The notes below the pieces were generated by a model. It was not told the DNA's origin. It saw only the letters and a program-made list of their open reading frames with translations, and did not search any database. The position numbers and the translations under genes were made by a program. This document shows, piece after piece, positions 1 to 11,605 of a stretch of 64,000 nucleotides of DNA. The DNA is taken from contig NC_053403.1 in assembly GCF_016859285.1 (NCBI RefSeq), positions 1,691,448 to 1,755,447 on the forward strand, in the 5' to 3' direction. The DNA is from Xiphias gladius. Taxonomy: Eukaryota; Chordata; Actinopteri; Istiophoriformes; Xiphiidae. Position 1 is the first letter of the stretch. Each line of letters opens with the position of its first letter.

Positions 1-989
1 CCGCCGGGCGGGGCGCAGGGGCTCTACAGAGGCCGTCATCGGGACAGGAGAGGCCCGGGCCACAAGGTGTCCCACGCGAGCCCGTCACCCACGGAGGTTC
101 GGAGCAGAATGTTCCCACTGACAGTGAATTCACGTGTTAAATCTCGTACGCTCTTATAATTACACGATTCCCAGAAAGCTGAAGACTAAAGCACAAACTA
201 CTGACGTTAATTACCGAGAGGACAGATGACCGTTGTCCTTTTTCTTGTCCTTTCCACTTTTATGCCCGTTTTTTCACTGTGTCGCGGAATGAACGGACTC
301 TTTGCCTCTTTGTCGGTGCGCGGGCAGACCGACCTGACCTCCATCTTTTTTTCTTTTTTTTTTTAAAAACCCTGACTCAACAGAACCGACCCGGGAGCAG
401 GTCTCGACTCCCTATGGCTCCTCCTCGGAGCAGCTGTTCTGAATTATCGTGACAGGACAGGCCCAGGTGGAACTCCGGGCACATCCTACCAGTAGGGACG
501 TGTGCACAGTTATTATTTATCATGTGTCACCTGTGTTTGACAAGTCCAACATGACAAAGGTCCAGTCGTTCAAAATAAAACCAAAAATACACTAAAAACT
601 GCGAATTTCTGGCTTCGGCTTCTGGATTCTCTCCCGACTAAGGGCTTCCTGGCCCCTGAGGGTTTAGAGGTTCCAGTCAAATGTTTACTGAGGCGGACGC
701 CGTGTTGACGGACTCGCTGGTGTGTTACGGCAACAATCGGAGATTGGGAGACTCTCGTGTGTTTCAGTGGCAAGGACAGAGAGGAGGAGGAGGAGGAGTT
801 CGGCCAATGAGAGGGTGCTGACGAGTCCATCTGAAGTTATCGGCTGGAAGGAGAACGAACAGATAAGCGGTGGGAAGGTGTGTGTGTGTGTGAGAGTGTG
901 TGTGTGTCTGTTTGAGGCTATATAGTAAAACCTGCATTAATTCCTTGTTGTATTGCATAAAAGATTAGCAGGTGTGAAACGACAGCCGT

Positions 990-992
<3 letters not shown>

Positions 993-1062
<70 letters not shown>
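993..1062. repeat. (TG)n microsatellite
   Basis: About 35 uninterrupted TG dinucleotides upstream of hey2, ending some 50 bp before an RBPJ-type motif. Confidence 0.95.
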
Positions 1063-1108
1063 TGGCCTCTCACACGATGATTGGGTTTCAGCACACAGAG
1101 CCAGAAGC

Positions 1109-1116
1109 TGTGGGAA
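1109..1116 (+). promoter_or_regulatory. candidate RBPJ/Su(H) site upstream of hey2
   Basis: TGTGGGAA matches the YGTGGGAA consensus for RBPJ, the DNA-binding partner of the Notch intracellular domain. HEY genes are direct Notch targets, so the position is plausible. It is 2.3 kb upstream of the start codon and an 8-mer also occurs by chance, so occupancy is an inference. Confidence 0.35.
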
Positions 1117-2660
1117 CAACTGACACACACACACACGACATTGTGTCACTCTACTTTCTGCTATTTCTGTCTCCGTCTCTGTTTCTCTACACTCAGAACG
1201 GACGACCTGTCCACCGCTGCGACGTCGAGAAAAATAATAATAAAATAAAACACGGATGAAACAAAATTAACGCCTGCAATCGAATTATAAAAACAAAGGC
1301 TCCGGGGAAATCGGCCTCTCAATAGCAAGAGGAACCGGCTCTCCCAGCCCTCAGTCCTCCGCTCTAACAGAATCGTTTTCTTCGCTCCTGATGTGTGTAG
1401 GTCAGAGACGTCCCCTAAAAAACGTACAACAGTCGAAAGGTCAAGTTGGACAGATTACCTGCCAGGCCTCTGTTCTTTAAGACCCTCCGAGGCCCCTCAG
1501 ACATTCTGGCCACGGCTGGATTGATCTGCCCGGGGGGGTCCGGGGTCAGAGACTGTCTGCTGGACTGTCCCGGGACTGTTAGTCGGCTTCAGCGTGTGGG
1601 GTTTTTCTGTGCTGAAATGCTCCCTGGCCCCCATTTTGCTGTATGGAGATGCGATTAAACGTGTTAGTTTAGGAATATAGAAAAAGAGAAAACGAGCACA
1701 CGAGTAAAAAGATGAAGGTCTTGGAACCAGGTCTGGACGCAGAGGCCTCCAGATGAGGTAATGGGGCAGGACCCACCTTATGGTTTCCCAAACTAGTTTT
1801 CAGCGAAATCGGCACAAACCCGAGCGCGTGGGATTCAGATGTGGGATTCAGATCCAGGTGATGCTCGGAAAGAAGGCAAAAGTGCTTATGAGTAGCGGGT
1901 CTGAATGTCCACACCTGCAGGCGGAGTGAAGAGCCGGGGGTCTTGGGGAGAGGACAGGCTCCTTATGGAGGTAAAAAGTGGGCATTTTCAGATGGTCTCT
2001 CCTGCAGGACATTCGCAGGCTTGTTCAGGTGTGTAAAGCCCCAATCAGTCGTTTTCAGTAAACAACGTGACACGCGTCACCGGACCCCGGCTGGAATAAA
2101 AGCCGTGGGCACAGCCCTCTCGTTTTCTCGAGGTTCACAGAGCCCGAGCGGCTGGCGACCTCCAGTTTCGGCGGGTGAGCTTTGGGCCAAGCGGAGCCAC
2201 AGCAGAGCGGAGCGGACTAGAGGAGGTCACGGGCCCACGGCGCGTCAGACGAGTCGGCGAGGAGCCGAGTGAAGCGGAGCTCGGCCGGCCTGGCTCCAGT
2301 CGGCGGACAGCAGATTCGGGACAGAGGAGAGCAGGGCCTGCAAGGAGTTAGAGCAGAACCTCAAGGCTGATTTCAGTGGGATGAATCCCACCGTGTGTGT
2401 GTGTGTGTGTGTGTGTGTTCAGCCTCACTGCAGCAGGCCGGTCTGGAAACCTACTGCCTTATATAATGACTCATTTTTGACTGTAAGAAGTGGCCTCATT
2501 CCCATGCACTTGTCTGTCTGACACACACACACACACTCACACACTCCGTCTGAACCAGACAGGCGGTATTATCAGGAGAGAAGGACCAGCCCTGCCGAGA
2601 CTGCAGAAATCTTCCATCTCAAACTTGTGTTTGAGTGCACGTGGGCGGCTCCACCACCGA

Positions 2661-2668
2661 GTGAGTGA

Positions 2669-2701
<33 letters not shown>

Positions 2702-2716
2702 CATGTGTGTGTGTGT
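2661..2716. repeat. GT-rich simple repeat
   Basis: A run of GAGT units grading into (GT)n with one CA interruption, upstream of hey2. It is immediately followed by the second RBPJ-type motif and a GAG/GGA trinucleotide run. Confidence 0.9.
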
Positions 2717-2729
2717 ACTTTCCAGGCTC

Positions 2730-2737
2730 CGTGGGAA
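2730..2737 (+). promoter_or_regulatory. candidate RBPJ/Su(H) site, hey2 proximal
   Basis: CGTGGGAA is a perfect match to the high-affinity RBPJ consensus YGTGGGAA. It lies about 650 bp upstream of the hey2 start codon, in the same orientation as the site at 1109. Direct Notch control of Hey genes through such sites is established. Use of this particular site is inferred. Confidence 0.45.
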
Positions 2738-3390
2738 AGCTCCAGCAGCAGCAGAGGAGGAGGAGGAGGAGGAGGAGCAGGAGAAGGAGGATTACACACC
2801 GGTCACCAGTCCAGTCTGCAGCCGCCTCACAGGCCACCTGTCTCGGACTATTTACCGGACTCACACCGCGGGAAAAACAACTGCCGGAGCTCCGGTGAAA
2901 TTATTTAACACCGAACCTTTTCAGGACTTTTTTTTTTGTTTTTGACTGACTTCCTTTCTTTGCTGATATCGGACTTTTTTTTTTTTTTGTAGAGGGATCA
3001 TCAATCACTAATCATTAACATCCCCAAACTTTAGTGTCTCCGGGTTTTGCTTCCTGGGAAGAAACCCGAACCTCCATCGGATCCTGGATTAAACAGACCC
3101 AGAGCCCCACTCCGCCTTTCCTGGCGTACTCCCGTGAGGCCGGTATTCCTCAGCCGGACCCAGGAGCGGTCGCGTCCCTCACCGTCCCTCGGAGCACCTC
3201 CACCTTTGGACTGCCTTTCTGTTTTAATCCTAACATACACCACCGGAGCAGAGAAGCCTCTTCCTCTCCCTTTTCTTCATCTTCTTTTTTTTTCCCCCTC
3301 TTCCCGCCTCTTTTACCTTGGACTTGACCTCCGCACCTGCGCGTCCCGTCCCGGGGTCTGACGGCCGGCGCTCCCCGCCGCCCATGCACC

Positions 3391-6300
3391 ATGAAGCGGC
3401 CGTGCGAGGACAGCAGCTCGGCGGAAAGTGAGGTGGAGGAGACCATCGATGTGGGCAGTGAGAACATTTATCCAGGGTGAGTGAGGCGGAAAAACCCTGT
3501 TCCGTCCGGCGCCTAACGCCTCCGGGGCCGCGGTTTAAATCCGTCTGCGCTAATGTGGCATTTGACTATAATGTAAAACAACGCGCTGAACTTTCCCCTT
3601 GTTCATCTTGAACTTCCATCTCTGGTTAAATTCACGGAAACAAGTCTGCGGACAAAGACCTTGAATCCTAATGTTCTTTGTGAGGCGGTTTCAAAATGTT
3701 CAGATTATAACTCACGGTTCGCAGCCGCGAATCGCTCGATAAAGGATCGAGGTGATTTAAAGTACCAGTACCTCGTGCTGTCAGACTTTAAACCGATCTG
3801 GGACCAGGGTTACCGGCGGCACGTCAAAGAAAAGCCCCGAGTGCGGGTCAGGGCACCACTGCTCCTGAAGACCGTCGTTTTTAGACTGTGACGGACAGTT
3901 TTTAAAAACTGTCTCCCCACGCCCGAGGCCCGAACTTCCAGACGTCGTGTTTGGCCCGGACGCAGATGAGAACAACGTTACATCCATTTCACACCAGCGG
4001 AGAAAAAAACGACCGCAAATCCTCGCATTTGAGAAGGTTTTTGGGCTTGGAAAGAAAACGACACAACAATTCCTCCCTTACCAAAATCGTCGCATAATAA
4101 TCTTGTGTTAAACGGACTTAGTCGTTTCGGCTTCACGCTTAATATCTGTAAAATGTCCAGCGGGGTCATTTTGCAAACTGAAGCTGCCCGTCCCGCTTTG
4201 AAAAGGGAGGCGAAACGCTTGAGTTGAGCGTAACAGACGGGCCCCGGAGCTTCTGCGCTGCGTGTCCCCAAAACCTCGCGCTGCCCAAATGCCACGTCTG
4301 GCGTTTTCATGTTTTTCATGTTTCGGGGTGAAATCCGACCCGAGCTGGTCCTGATACTGACGTTTTACGGGTCATTTCCTTTCCTCGACCCGCCTCCTCT
4401 GCTACGGCTTTAATTGCCGACCTTCCTACCTTTCCCACAATCCCCTTTCGGCAACCTCCAGAGAGCGGGGGTGTCCTCGGCGGACGCAGGTGGACGGCAG
4501 TGGTGAAAGAAAGGCACCGTGTTGATAAAATCAAAGAGGCGGCACAGCAGTGGACAAGTCCGGTACCGAAAATGCGTTCGTTACAGTCAAAATACACGTG
4601 TTTTATCAGAGAAATGTGCCTAAAGTAGCAGAAGTTCCAGTTCTCCTGATGCAGAAAAATGGGCCGGTGGGTTTCCTCTGTCATATCACGAGGTAATTCT
4701 TATTATCGCGGACACATGAAGGTGTAAGTAACGTTTTCCTGTTGCGGTTTGGTGGAGGCGGAGCTCATCCGAGACTATTTTAGATTCTCCCGGGCAGGTT
4801 GTAGCAACGCACCGTAACATCAGCGAACCGGGACGGATCGGGTCGGAAGGCCTGCGTTGACGCGGTGCCGATTGTTGCGCTTCGGGTCGATGGGTCGTCC
4901 GAGCGGAGGAGGAAATGAGGTCATTTTCAGCGCGGCAAGGGGTCGTCTATCCTTAGAAACGAGTCGGCAGTTCGCCCCCGACATGACACCGAAAGGCTTT
5001 CGCTGCCGATCGTTCGAAACACTCGCGGCAGGTGCTGGGGACAATTGGGTATCATGTCTGGAATTACAAAGAAAAAAAAAAGACAAAAATTCAGAAATTC
5101 AATATTTGCGTCTTAAAATAGCTGTTTGTTTCCCCTACAACTCCCTAAAACACGTCCACACATTGAGGTTCACGTTCAGGTTCCGAGGCCGGATGGGTTC
5201 CCCGGTCCTTCCCACCAACAACCGGAGATTTTCTCCCGCTCACGTCCAGCTTGGTTGTTGGTCCACTTTCGTGGCAGCCGGGATCACTCCGGAGTCAGGA
5301 GAATATTTCTCTTGAGCTGTCGTCAGGGCACTTTCAAAACCGGGACTCAAGCCTTTCTCCACTTTTCTCCCGGATGCATGTCTCTGATAAATAAACGGTT
5401 CAAATTCAGGCTTTGTGGCCATTTAATGTGTATTTAATCGCTTTCCCCAGGCACATGAAGGCATCCTTCATAAGATGTGGATCCCCGACTACGACCACTC
5501 AAGTGATGGCGAGGAAAAAACGCAGAGGGGTAAAAGACATGATTTATATCGACGGAACCGTGCCGACGCTGGCATCATGTGTAAGGATTTTACGGCTCGG
5601 AAACAGGTCGGGTTTTTCATTCTGCTCTCTTATTCGTCAGATCATTGAGAAGCGACGCAGGGACAGGATCAACAACAGCCTGTCGGAGCTACGGAGACTC
5701 GTCCCCACAGCGTTCGACAAGCAGGTGAGACTCTGGTGGTTTGTGCTAAACTGACTCTGAAGCAACCAATAGTCCCCGTCTAAACCGACGCTCAGCAACC
5801 TGTCAGGTACGTCTGCGCCTCACAAGCGGCGTTCAGCGTTTTTTGTTTTTTTTTTCTTCCCCTGTATCATTTAGTCGCACCTCTCGTTTCCTGGTTCGGT
5901 CTTCCCCTCATGCTAATTAGTGGCTACTGTCCCCTGGCCAAGCACCGCGGCCCGTCTGTGGCTGTTCGGTGGGCTCGCGTCCGTCACGCCAGCGCCGCAG
6001 CGGAGCGACGGATTTCAGTAGCCACTCACGTCGGAGAGCCGTCGTGTTTGCCAGTCTTTTCTCGCCAAGTTGGCCAAAGTCGGTATTACAGAATCTAACC
6101 ACGAATGCAATAATCCAAGCTTCGATCAGTGTAATAAATGATGTCGCCTGTCAAGGTTCACATCGGGCACAGCTGTAAAACTAAACGTTCTGTGACTCCT
6201 TTTTGTCGTTTGTCGTCACAGTTCACATAAAATCGGGGACTGGAGCGGGACATGAACTCGTCGTCCCAAAAGTGCTAAAGCGGCGCTTGGTAAACAGCAA

Positions 6301-8483
6301 TGTCGAAGTGTCACGAAGCGATATTGGTTCTTGGTGCCTGATGTAGTGAAGGATCACCTCGGCCTGATTACTGATTATTGACCGCGGCAGTAATCGGCCA
6401 GAAGCAGAGTCAAACGTTTCTTTCCTTGCGGACCAGTGGCTCCGGCGGATTCGGCCTGACGCCGTAAAGCGCGATCAGTGCGTCGACTTCCGTCAAACCC
6501 CCCTTTCTCCTCTATCGCTTCCTGAAAAATGTATAAATAAGCCAGCGGATGCACAGCACGCTCCACAGAGAACCGGCCGTCCTGCAACACGTAGACGCCT
6601 CGGTTTAATGGCTTTTTGTCCCCGTGTTCAGCCGAGCGTCTGCGGCGGGGAAGGCGCTACTTTCCCGATCGAGAGCTGCGGAACACAGCGCGGACTTGCG
6701 CCGGTGTCCCGCTCTAACGCTGGGTCTGTTTTCAATCAGGGTTCGGCTAAACTGGAGAAGGCAGAAATCCTCCAGATGACTGTGGACCACCTGAAGATGC
6801 TGCAGGCCACGGGAGGGAAAGGTAAACACCACACACAGCAACTCCTGCCTGATAAGGGACACAGCGTGCCCCCCCCCCAAAAAAAAATAAATCTTTCTTT
6901 TGTACCTCGGAGCATCAGACAACAAAGCCTGCAGACGTATCCCGCACACAGCACAGAGTTTTTGCAGCGTCAGGTCTCCGACAGTTCTACCGCGCAGCGG
7001 CCTCGGGTACCCACTCACGGGCTGGTTCTCCTTTTCGCTCCTCGCCTTCAGCTCACTGGTCGCGACTCAAGAAAAAATCGCCGGGCAGCAACAGCCAAGT
7101 TCTGTATTTGGCTTCACTGACACAAAGCGCGCGGGACGTTGAGAGCCCCGGGACAGAGACTGACCGGGCTGAGGTCCCAGTCCCGACCAGGTGGCGGCTT
7201 CGGTCCACTTCTGCATCGTTGCTGTAGGAACAGAGCGTGGATGAGGACAGCCACCCGTCACCGGGCGCTTTACCGGTTGGCGGGCGCCACCTGGTGATAC
7301 TGTCCGATTCTCCCGCTTCGCGCCACCTCTCTTCGTTCTTCCCACCTCGTTTTCTGTTCTTCTTCCGGCAGCGACACGATGAGCTGAAAAGCTGAATTTC
7401 ATGGTGTCGGTTATCGATTATTTTTTTTTTTTTTTCGTCAGATAGTGACAGACAGTGGCATGAGCCTTGGTCTCAGTGGTTACTTCCTGTCACGCAGGCA
7501 CAGAGCGAACAGGCCCCCCCCCCCCACACACACACTCCGGGTCGTAGCCTGAGACCAGTTGTCTCTGACTGTCTCCTGGTTCAGGCTGGAGACCTGCCTT
7601 GTTTTTGTAGATTAGCTTTTAATTCTGTCCTACTACTTCGCTGACCTGTTGCGTTTTTTACACATTTCCTCTCATGTTTGCAGAGTCGCGCTCCAAAAGC
7701 TCATCATATTGTTTTCTTCGGCCCGTGGTTACGGAAACGACGTCTCTCCCTGTGTCTGTAGGTTATTTCGACGCCCACGCTCTGGCCCTGGACTTCCTGT
7801 CTCTGGGCTTCAGGGAGTGTGTGACGGAGGTCTCCCGCTACCTGAGCGCCGTGGAGGGCCTGGACTCCAGCGACCCCCTGCGCTCCCGCCTCCTCTCCCA
7901 CCTCACGTCCTGCGCCTCGCAACGCGACGCCGCCGCCCTGACAGCCGCCTCCCATTCTCCGCATCCCCACCACCAGCAGCCCCTCCCTTTACCCCACCCC
8001 TTCCACCCTCAGCACTGGGCCGCTGCAGCCACTGCCGTGGCCACTGCGGCTGCGTTTCGACAACTACCAGCCGCCGCCGCGCCGTACGGACTGAGCGGGC
8101 TTCCTGTTTCTCCAGATGCTGGAGGAGGTGGAGCCCCCCAAAGGCTGGCCGAGCTATCGCAGCGCAGCGTGGCGTCCTCCTATTCCTCCCACGCAGACTT
8201 CACCTCCTCCTCCTCCTCCTCCTCCTCCTCCTCCTCTTCCTCCTGTCTCGTGCTCCCCTGCGCCCCGGCCCCTCTCTCCGCCTCGCTCCTCTCCCTCTCG
8301 GCCTCGTTTCCCATCGCCCTCCCCGGTGCTTTCACCGTCCTCCCTCCCTCCTCCTTCACCTCCGCTGCCACCACCAGTCCTCCCATGTCCTCCTCCTCCT
8401 CCTCCTCCTCCTCCTCGCAGACAGCTCACAGCAGCAGCAGTAAACCCTACAGACCGTGGGGGACCGAGGTCGGAGCTTTCTGA
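3391..8483 (+). CDS. hey2: Hairy/enhancer-of-split related with YRPW motif 2 (Hey2), bHLH-Orange repressor
   Basis: Coding exons are 3391-3476, 5451-5529, 5641-5724, 6740-6821 and 7762-8483. All have GT-AG borders and joining phases, giving 1053 nt and 350 aa (human HEY2 is 337). The N-terminus MKRPCED and the ETIDVGSEN stretch are typical of Hey2. The bHLH spans about residues 48-103: basic region ARKKRRG with glycine where Hes proteins have proline, then [19 protein letters not shown], then helix 2 ending [13 protein letters not shown]. The Orange domain (about 115-155) contains [17 protein letters not shown] and [11 protein letters not shown]. The C-terminus [13 protein letters not shown] carries the YRPW motif and terminal peptide. 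The protein is a Notch effector that binds E-box/N-box DNA in the nucleus and represses transcription; in zebrafish the orthologue (gridlock) acts in artery and heart development. Two poly-serine tracts (nt about 8204-8240 and 8390-8416) interrupt the C-terminal half. HEY1 and HEYL fit less well. Confidence 0.96.
8204..8240. repeat. (TCC)n coding microsatellite in hey2
   Basis: A TCC/TCT run in the last hey2 exon encodes about 14 consecutive serines. A second run at 8390-8416 encodes about 9 more. Both lie between the Orange domain and the YRPW motif and are absent from human HEY2. Confidence 0.9.
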
Positions 8484-8954
8484 CTGACCCGGCTGCCGAC
8501 TAACCTCTGACCGACCCGGAAAGCTCTTTTGTCACCAGTGAACCAGATACTTACGAACCCAGTTTCAGCCACGGGCTTTAACCCTCGACCCGAGCGACCC
8601 GTTCAGTTAACCTGTTAACCTCTGAGATGTTTTTGACTGTTTTCACCTGCTGAGTAAAAAGTGACTGATCGTTCTCAAAACCTCTGCCCAGAGGAAAGAA
8701 GTGTGTGGCTTAGTTTGTCGTCTTTCTTCTTTCTATTCAGATTTATTGATCCGTTTTAACACGTTCTACCAATATCAGCTCTTGTTTTGTTCCCGTATAA
8801 GATTTACTCCGCTTGGACAAAATTGGACCTCACTCTTATTGGAGGTTTGCTGCCATGAAGGTAAAACCTGCACAACCTACATATTTATTATTGTTTGGCT
8901 TTGATAAGTCTGGCGATATTAAATCAAATCCCATTAAAAGGTCAAAACCAACAC

Positions 8955-8970
8955 TGAATGTCATCTAGTA

Positions 8971-9012
<42 letters not shown>

Positions 9013-9150
9013 CACAGCCTGATGTATCTTACTCCTCTGAGCCTCAGAGCTCCATTAAAAACCCAATGTCCTGTTGCCACTGATACTCACTCCAGCGCCA
9101 CGTGTGGATTATTCCGCCACAGAAAATAGTCCCCAACAAATGAACTGTTT
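8955..9150 (-). repeat. dispersed repeat with internal (GT)n, copy A
   Basis: Read on the minus strand, the segment near 9100-9145 contains TTGTTGGGGACTATTTTC followed by a GCGGAATAATCCAC-type stretch and, further on, a CA/GT array (8973-9011). The same order occurs near 21861-21941 and 50242-50409, so this is one family of interspersed repeat rather than an isolated microsatellite. Confidence 0.6.
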
Positions 9151-9840
9151 CCTCCTCATTAATAAAAACTGCAGTGAGCAGCTGTATTAAGAAAATTACT
9201 GGGACTTTTTAAACATGAAACTTTGTAAATGTGAGGTGTTTTTAAAGATGTACATCCTCCGAAGGAACCAGTGGACCTGAGGCCAAGAGTCAGAAAGTGT
9301 CGGGAGACAGACTTGGTTTCCGTCTTTTTCCTGGAAAAAACACCAGGTTTATCCTTTGAAACCTTCCTCAGACACGAACCACGCGACCAAATGCGGATGA
9401 ACCAAAGGCTCCGAGATGAACAGTCCAATGATGTTTAACCCGACCAACAGGAACGGACGCGCTTTTGAAGAGAATCTGGTCCCGAACTGTGTCTCTGCGG
9501 GCCTCCGCCAGTTGCGTGTTCAGACCGGTGCGAACTGGAGTGAAGATTAACATAATAACAGCGATGGTGATTTGAATATTGTACTGACTGAAACTCGACC
9601 GTATTTGATCCACTTTGTTTTCTATTACCTGTGGTTTTACACGTAAACTGTCACTGAATTTTTTTCCACCAGAAATCTGCGATTCCCCGTGTGTCTTTCT
9701 ACAAATAAAGATGATAACAACATTGCCGCTGTAATGACCAGTGCTGCTGTACTGGTGTGTGTGTGTGTGTGTGTGTTTTTTTTTCCCACTAGGAACTGGA
9801 CAAGAGCTTCCAGTGTCTTTGTTATTTATATATTTCCTCA

Positions 9841-10125
9841 AAGGAATGGTGCAACTTTTTGGGAAAACTACGCTCGAGAACGTCGATATCACTCTTATAT
9901 CTGTGCGCTGAGTAAGGAAACTAAAGGCCCGATGGCTGTTAGCTTAGCTTAGCATAAAGACTGGAGTCCATCTTTACATTTCTGTTCAGGCATTTGACAG
10001 ACAAACGCATTAATTAGCGAGTTTTATAGGTGCTGGTAGGTGCATATTTAAGCTATGGGCCGAGCCAGGCTAGCTGCATTCCGCTCTTTATGCTAAGCTA
10101 CGCTAACCAGCTGCTAGCGCCAACT
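9841..10125. repeat. teleost fold-back interspersed repeat, copy 1
   Basis: Contains TTAGCTTAGCATAAAGACTG near the left half and, in inverted form, CTTTATGCTAAGCTACGCTA near the right end, so the two ends are imperfect inverted repeats. A relative sits at about 24285-24580. From general knowledge, this sequence type is widespread in percomorph genomes and looks like a non-autonomous element. The family name was not assigned. Confidence 0.6.
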
Positions 10126-11492
10126 GCGTTGTTAACACACAGACTTTGAAAATGATTCCAGTTTTATCGAAACAACTCTCAACAAGAGTGAAAACGCATA
10201 TTTCGCAAAACATCAAACTACTCCTCTGACTACTAATCATTTCTTTTTGCTTTTCTTTGACAGCCGACAGTGCAGCGAGAGCCGGGAAACAGAGACAGGG
10301 GTATGACATGTCGCCGCTAGTGTGGTTCGCACCGTAACCGCTAGAACACGTTCCAACGAGATCCTTGTGTCTATTTTTTTCCCTCCCGTTCCTGGTTTCT
10401 ATCCATTTCCGCGGCAGACTGTTGACACTTGTGTCCGTCTGCGCTAATCTTTGTAGCGTTGCGGTATCTTTGTGTGGTAACGCAGTGCAGATGCATTTCA
10501 AACTTTTACTAACAACAGTAAGACCTGATGTGATGGATTAGACAGGGCGGACAGTTGACTGGGTATGTTTTCGTGGCCACCCTGACAATTTTATTCATTA
10601 TTTAGTCCGACGCTGGGTTTATTTTTTTAGCTGCGTGGGACGAGTATCTTCATCTCCAGTCAAACGCGGAAGCCGCAGCGTGTGGCTGACGGGTACAGGT
10701 GATGTTTCTTTATGTCCATTAGAGAAGTATGCCGAATCTCAAGCTGTTCTTTCTTTCATTTGGCCGATCACAGTGCAGCCGTCCCTCTGTCACCGCTGAG
10801 CACACCACCACACCAGACCTGCAACGGTGTCTGAATCCCCGGACAAATCTGAGACGCGGGCAGAGATCCAGTGGCCTGGAGCCCGGCGAATGAAGGAATG
10901 ATGGAAAAAATACACACAGATCTCTGAAACTCGGCAGCTCGGTTTGCTCACCGGTGGCCCGTGAGGCAGAGCGCAAGAGGTTTGTTGTAAATGGGGTTGA
11001 AACACTGCAGTGTTCCTTTAAACGGCCCTTGAGCAAGGCACTCAGCACTGCTACGCCGGGAAACGGGATTTAAATTAGCTGACAGCAGCTGAGAAAACAA
11101 TCCCACCACATGGTCCATTTAGCAGGCGTTCTGGAGCTTTCTATCGCAGCACATGTGCAGTTGGAGTTTTTGTCGCGATTGTCGAATCCGCCCCCCTTTT
11201 TTTTTTCCTGAGCACTTTAAGGAACCATGTTGACCCCAGAAAGTGCTCAGAAAAAAAAGGTTAAAATATGACCAGCGACGTCTGCGAGGCAACCGGGCAA
11301 ACTGCATTGGCAGAGGAAGATCAGATTATTTGGTCGAAAGCACCAGAAGTGCTAAATGGATCTCGCAGTGAGGCTGTTTTCTCAGCGTGATTCACTTAAT
11401 CTGGAAAACAACCTCCTGAGGTTTTTTCACCTCAGATTCTTTACTGTAACGTGTCCATGAGTAACCAGACTGCATTCCCAAGTTGGGAAAGT

Positions 11493-11605
<113 letters not shown>

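Larger units (their letters stand above)
1..3390. other. hey2 upstream region and 5' UTR
   Basis: No coding sequence is recognised here. The stretch holds GT microsatellites (about 993-1062, 2392-2418 and 2661-2716), two RBPJ-type motifs listed separately, and a pyrimidine-rich, T-tract-rich segment at 2920-3330 just before the hey2 start codon that is probably 5' UTR. The transcription start cannot be fixed from sequence. A TATA-like AATAAAAG lies near 2094, but it is over 1 kb from the start codon, further than the short 5' UTR known for human HEY2 would suggest. The open frames here are mostly GT/CA-repeat translations. Confidence 0.6.

Noticed and set aside
722-1259. Several overlapping open frames around the GT array, both strands
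   Set aside because: They are translations of the dinucleotide repeat (CVCV or THTH) and show no family resemblance.
3391-8483. HEY1 or HEYL identity for the bHLH gene
   Set aside because: [16 protein letters not shown] and [11 protein letters not shown] match HEY2 better; HEYL lacks the YRPW ending and HEY1 has a different N-terminus.
7649-8487. Alternative and antisense frames over the last hey2 exon
   Set aside because: Shadows of the real exon caused by high GC and the TCC repeats; only the frame ending in the YRPW peptide fits a known family.
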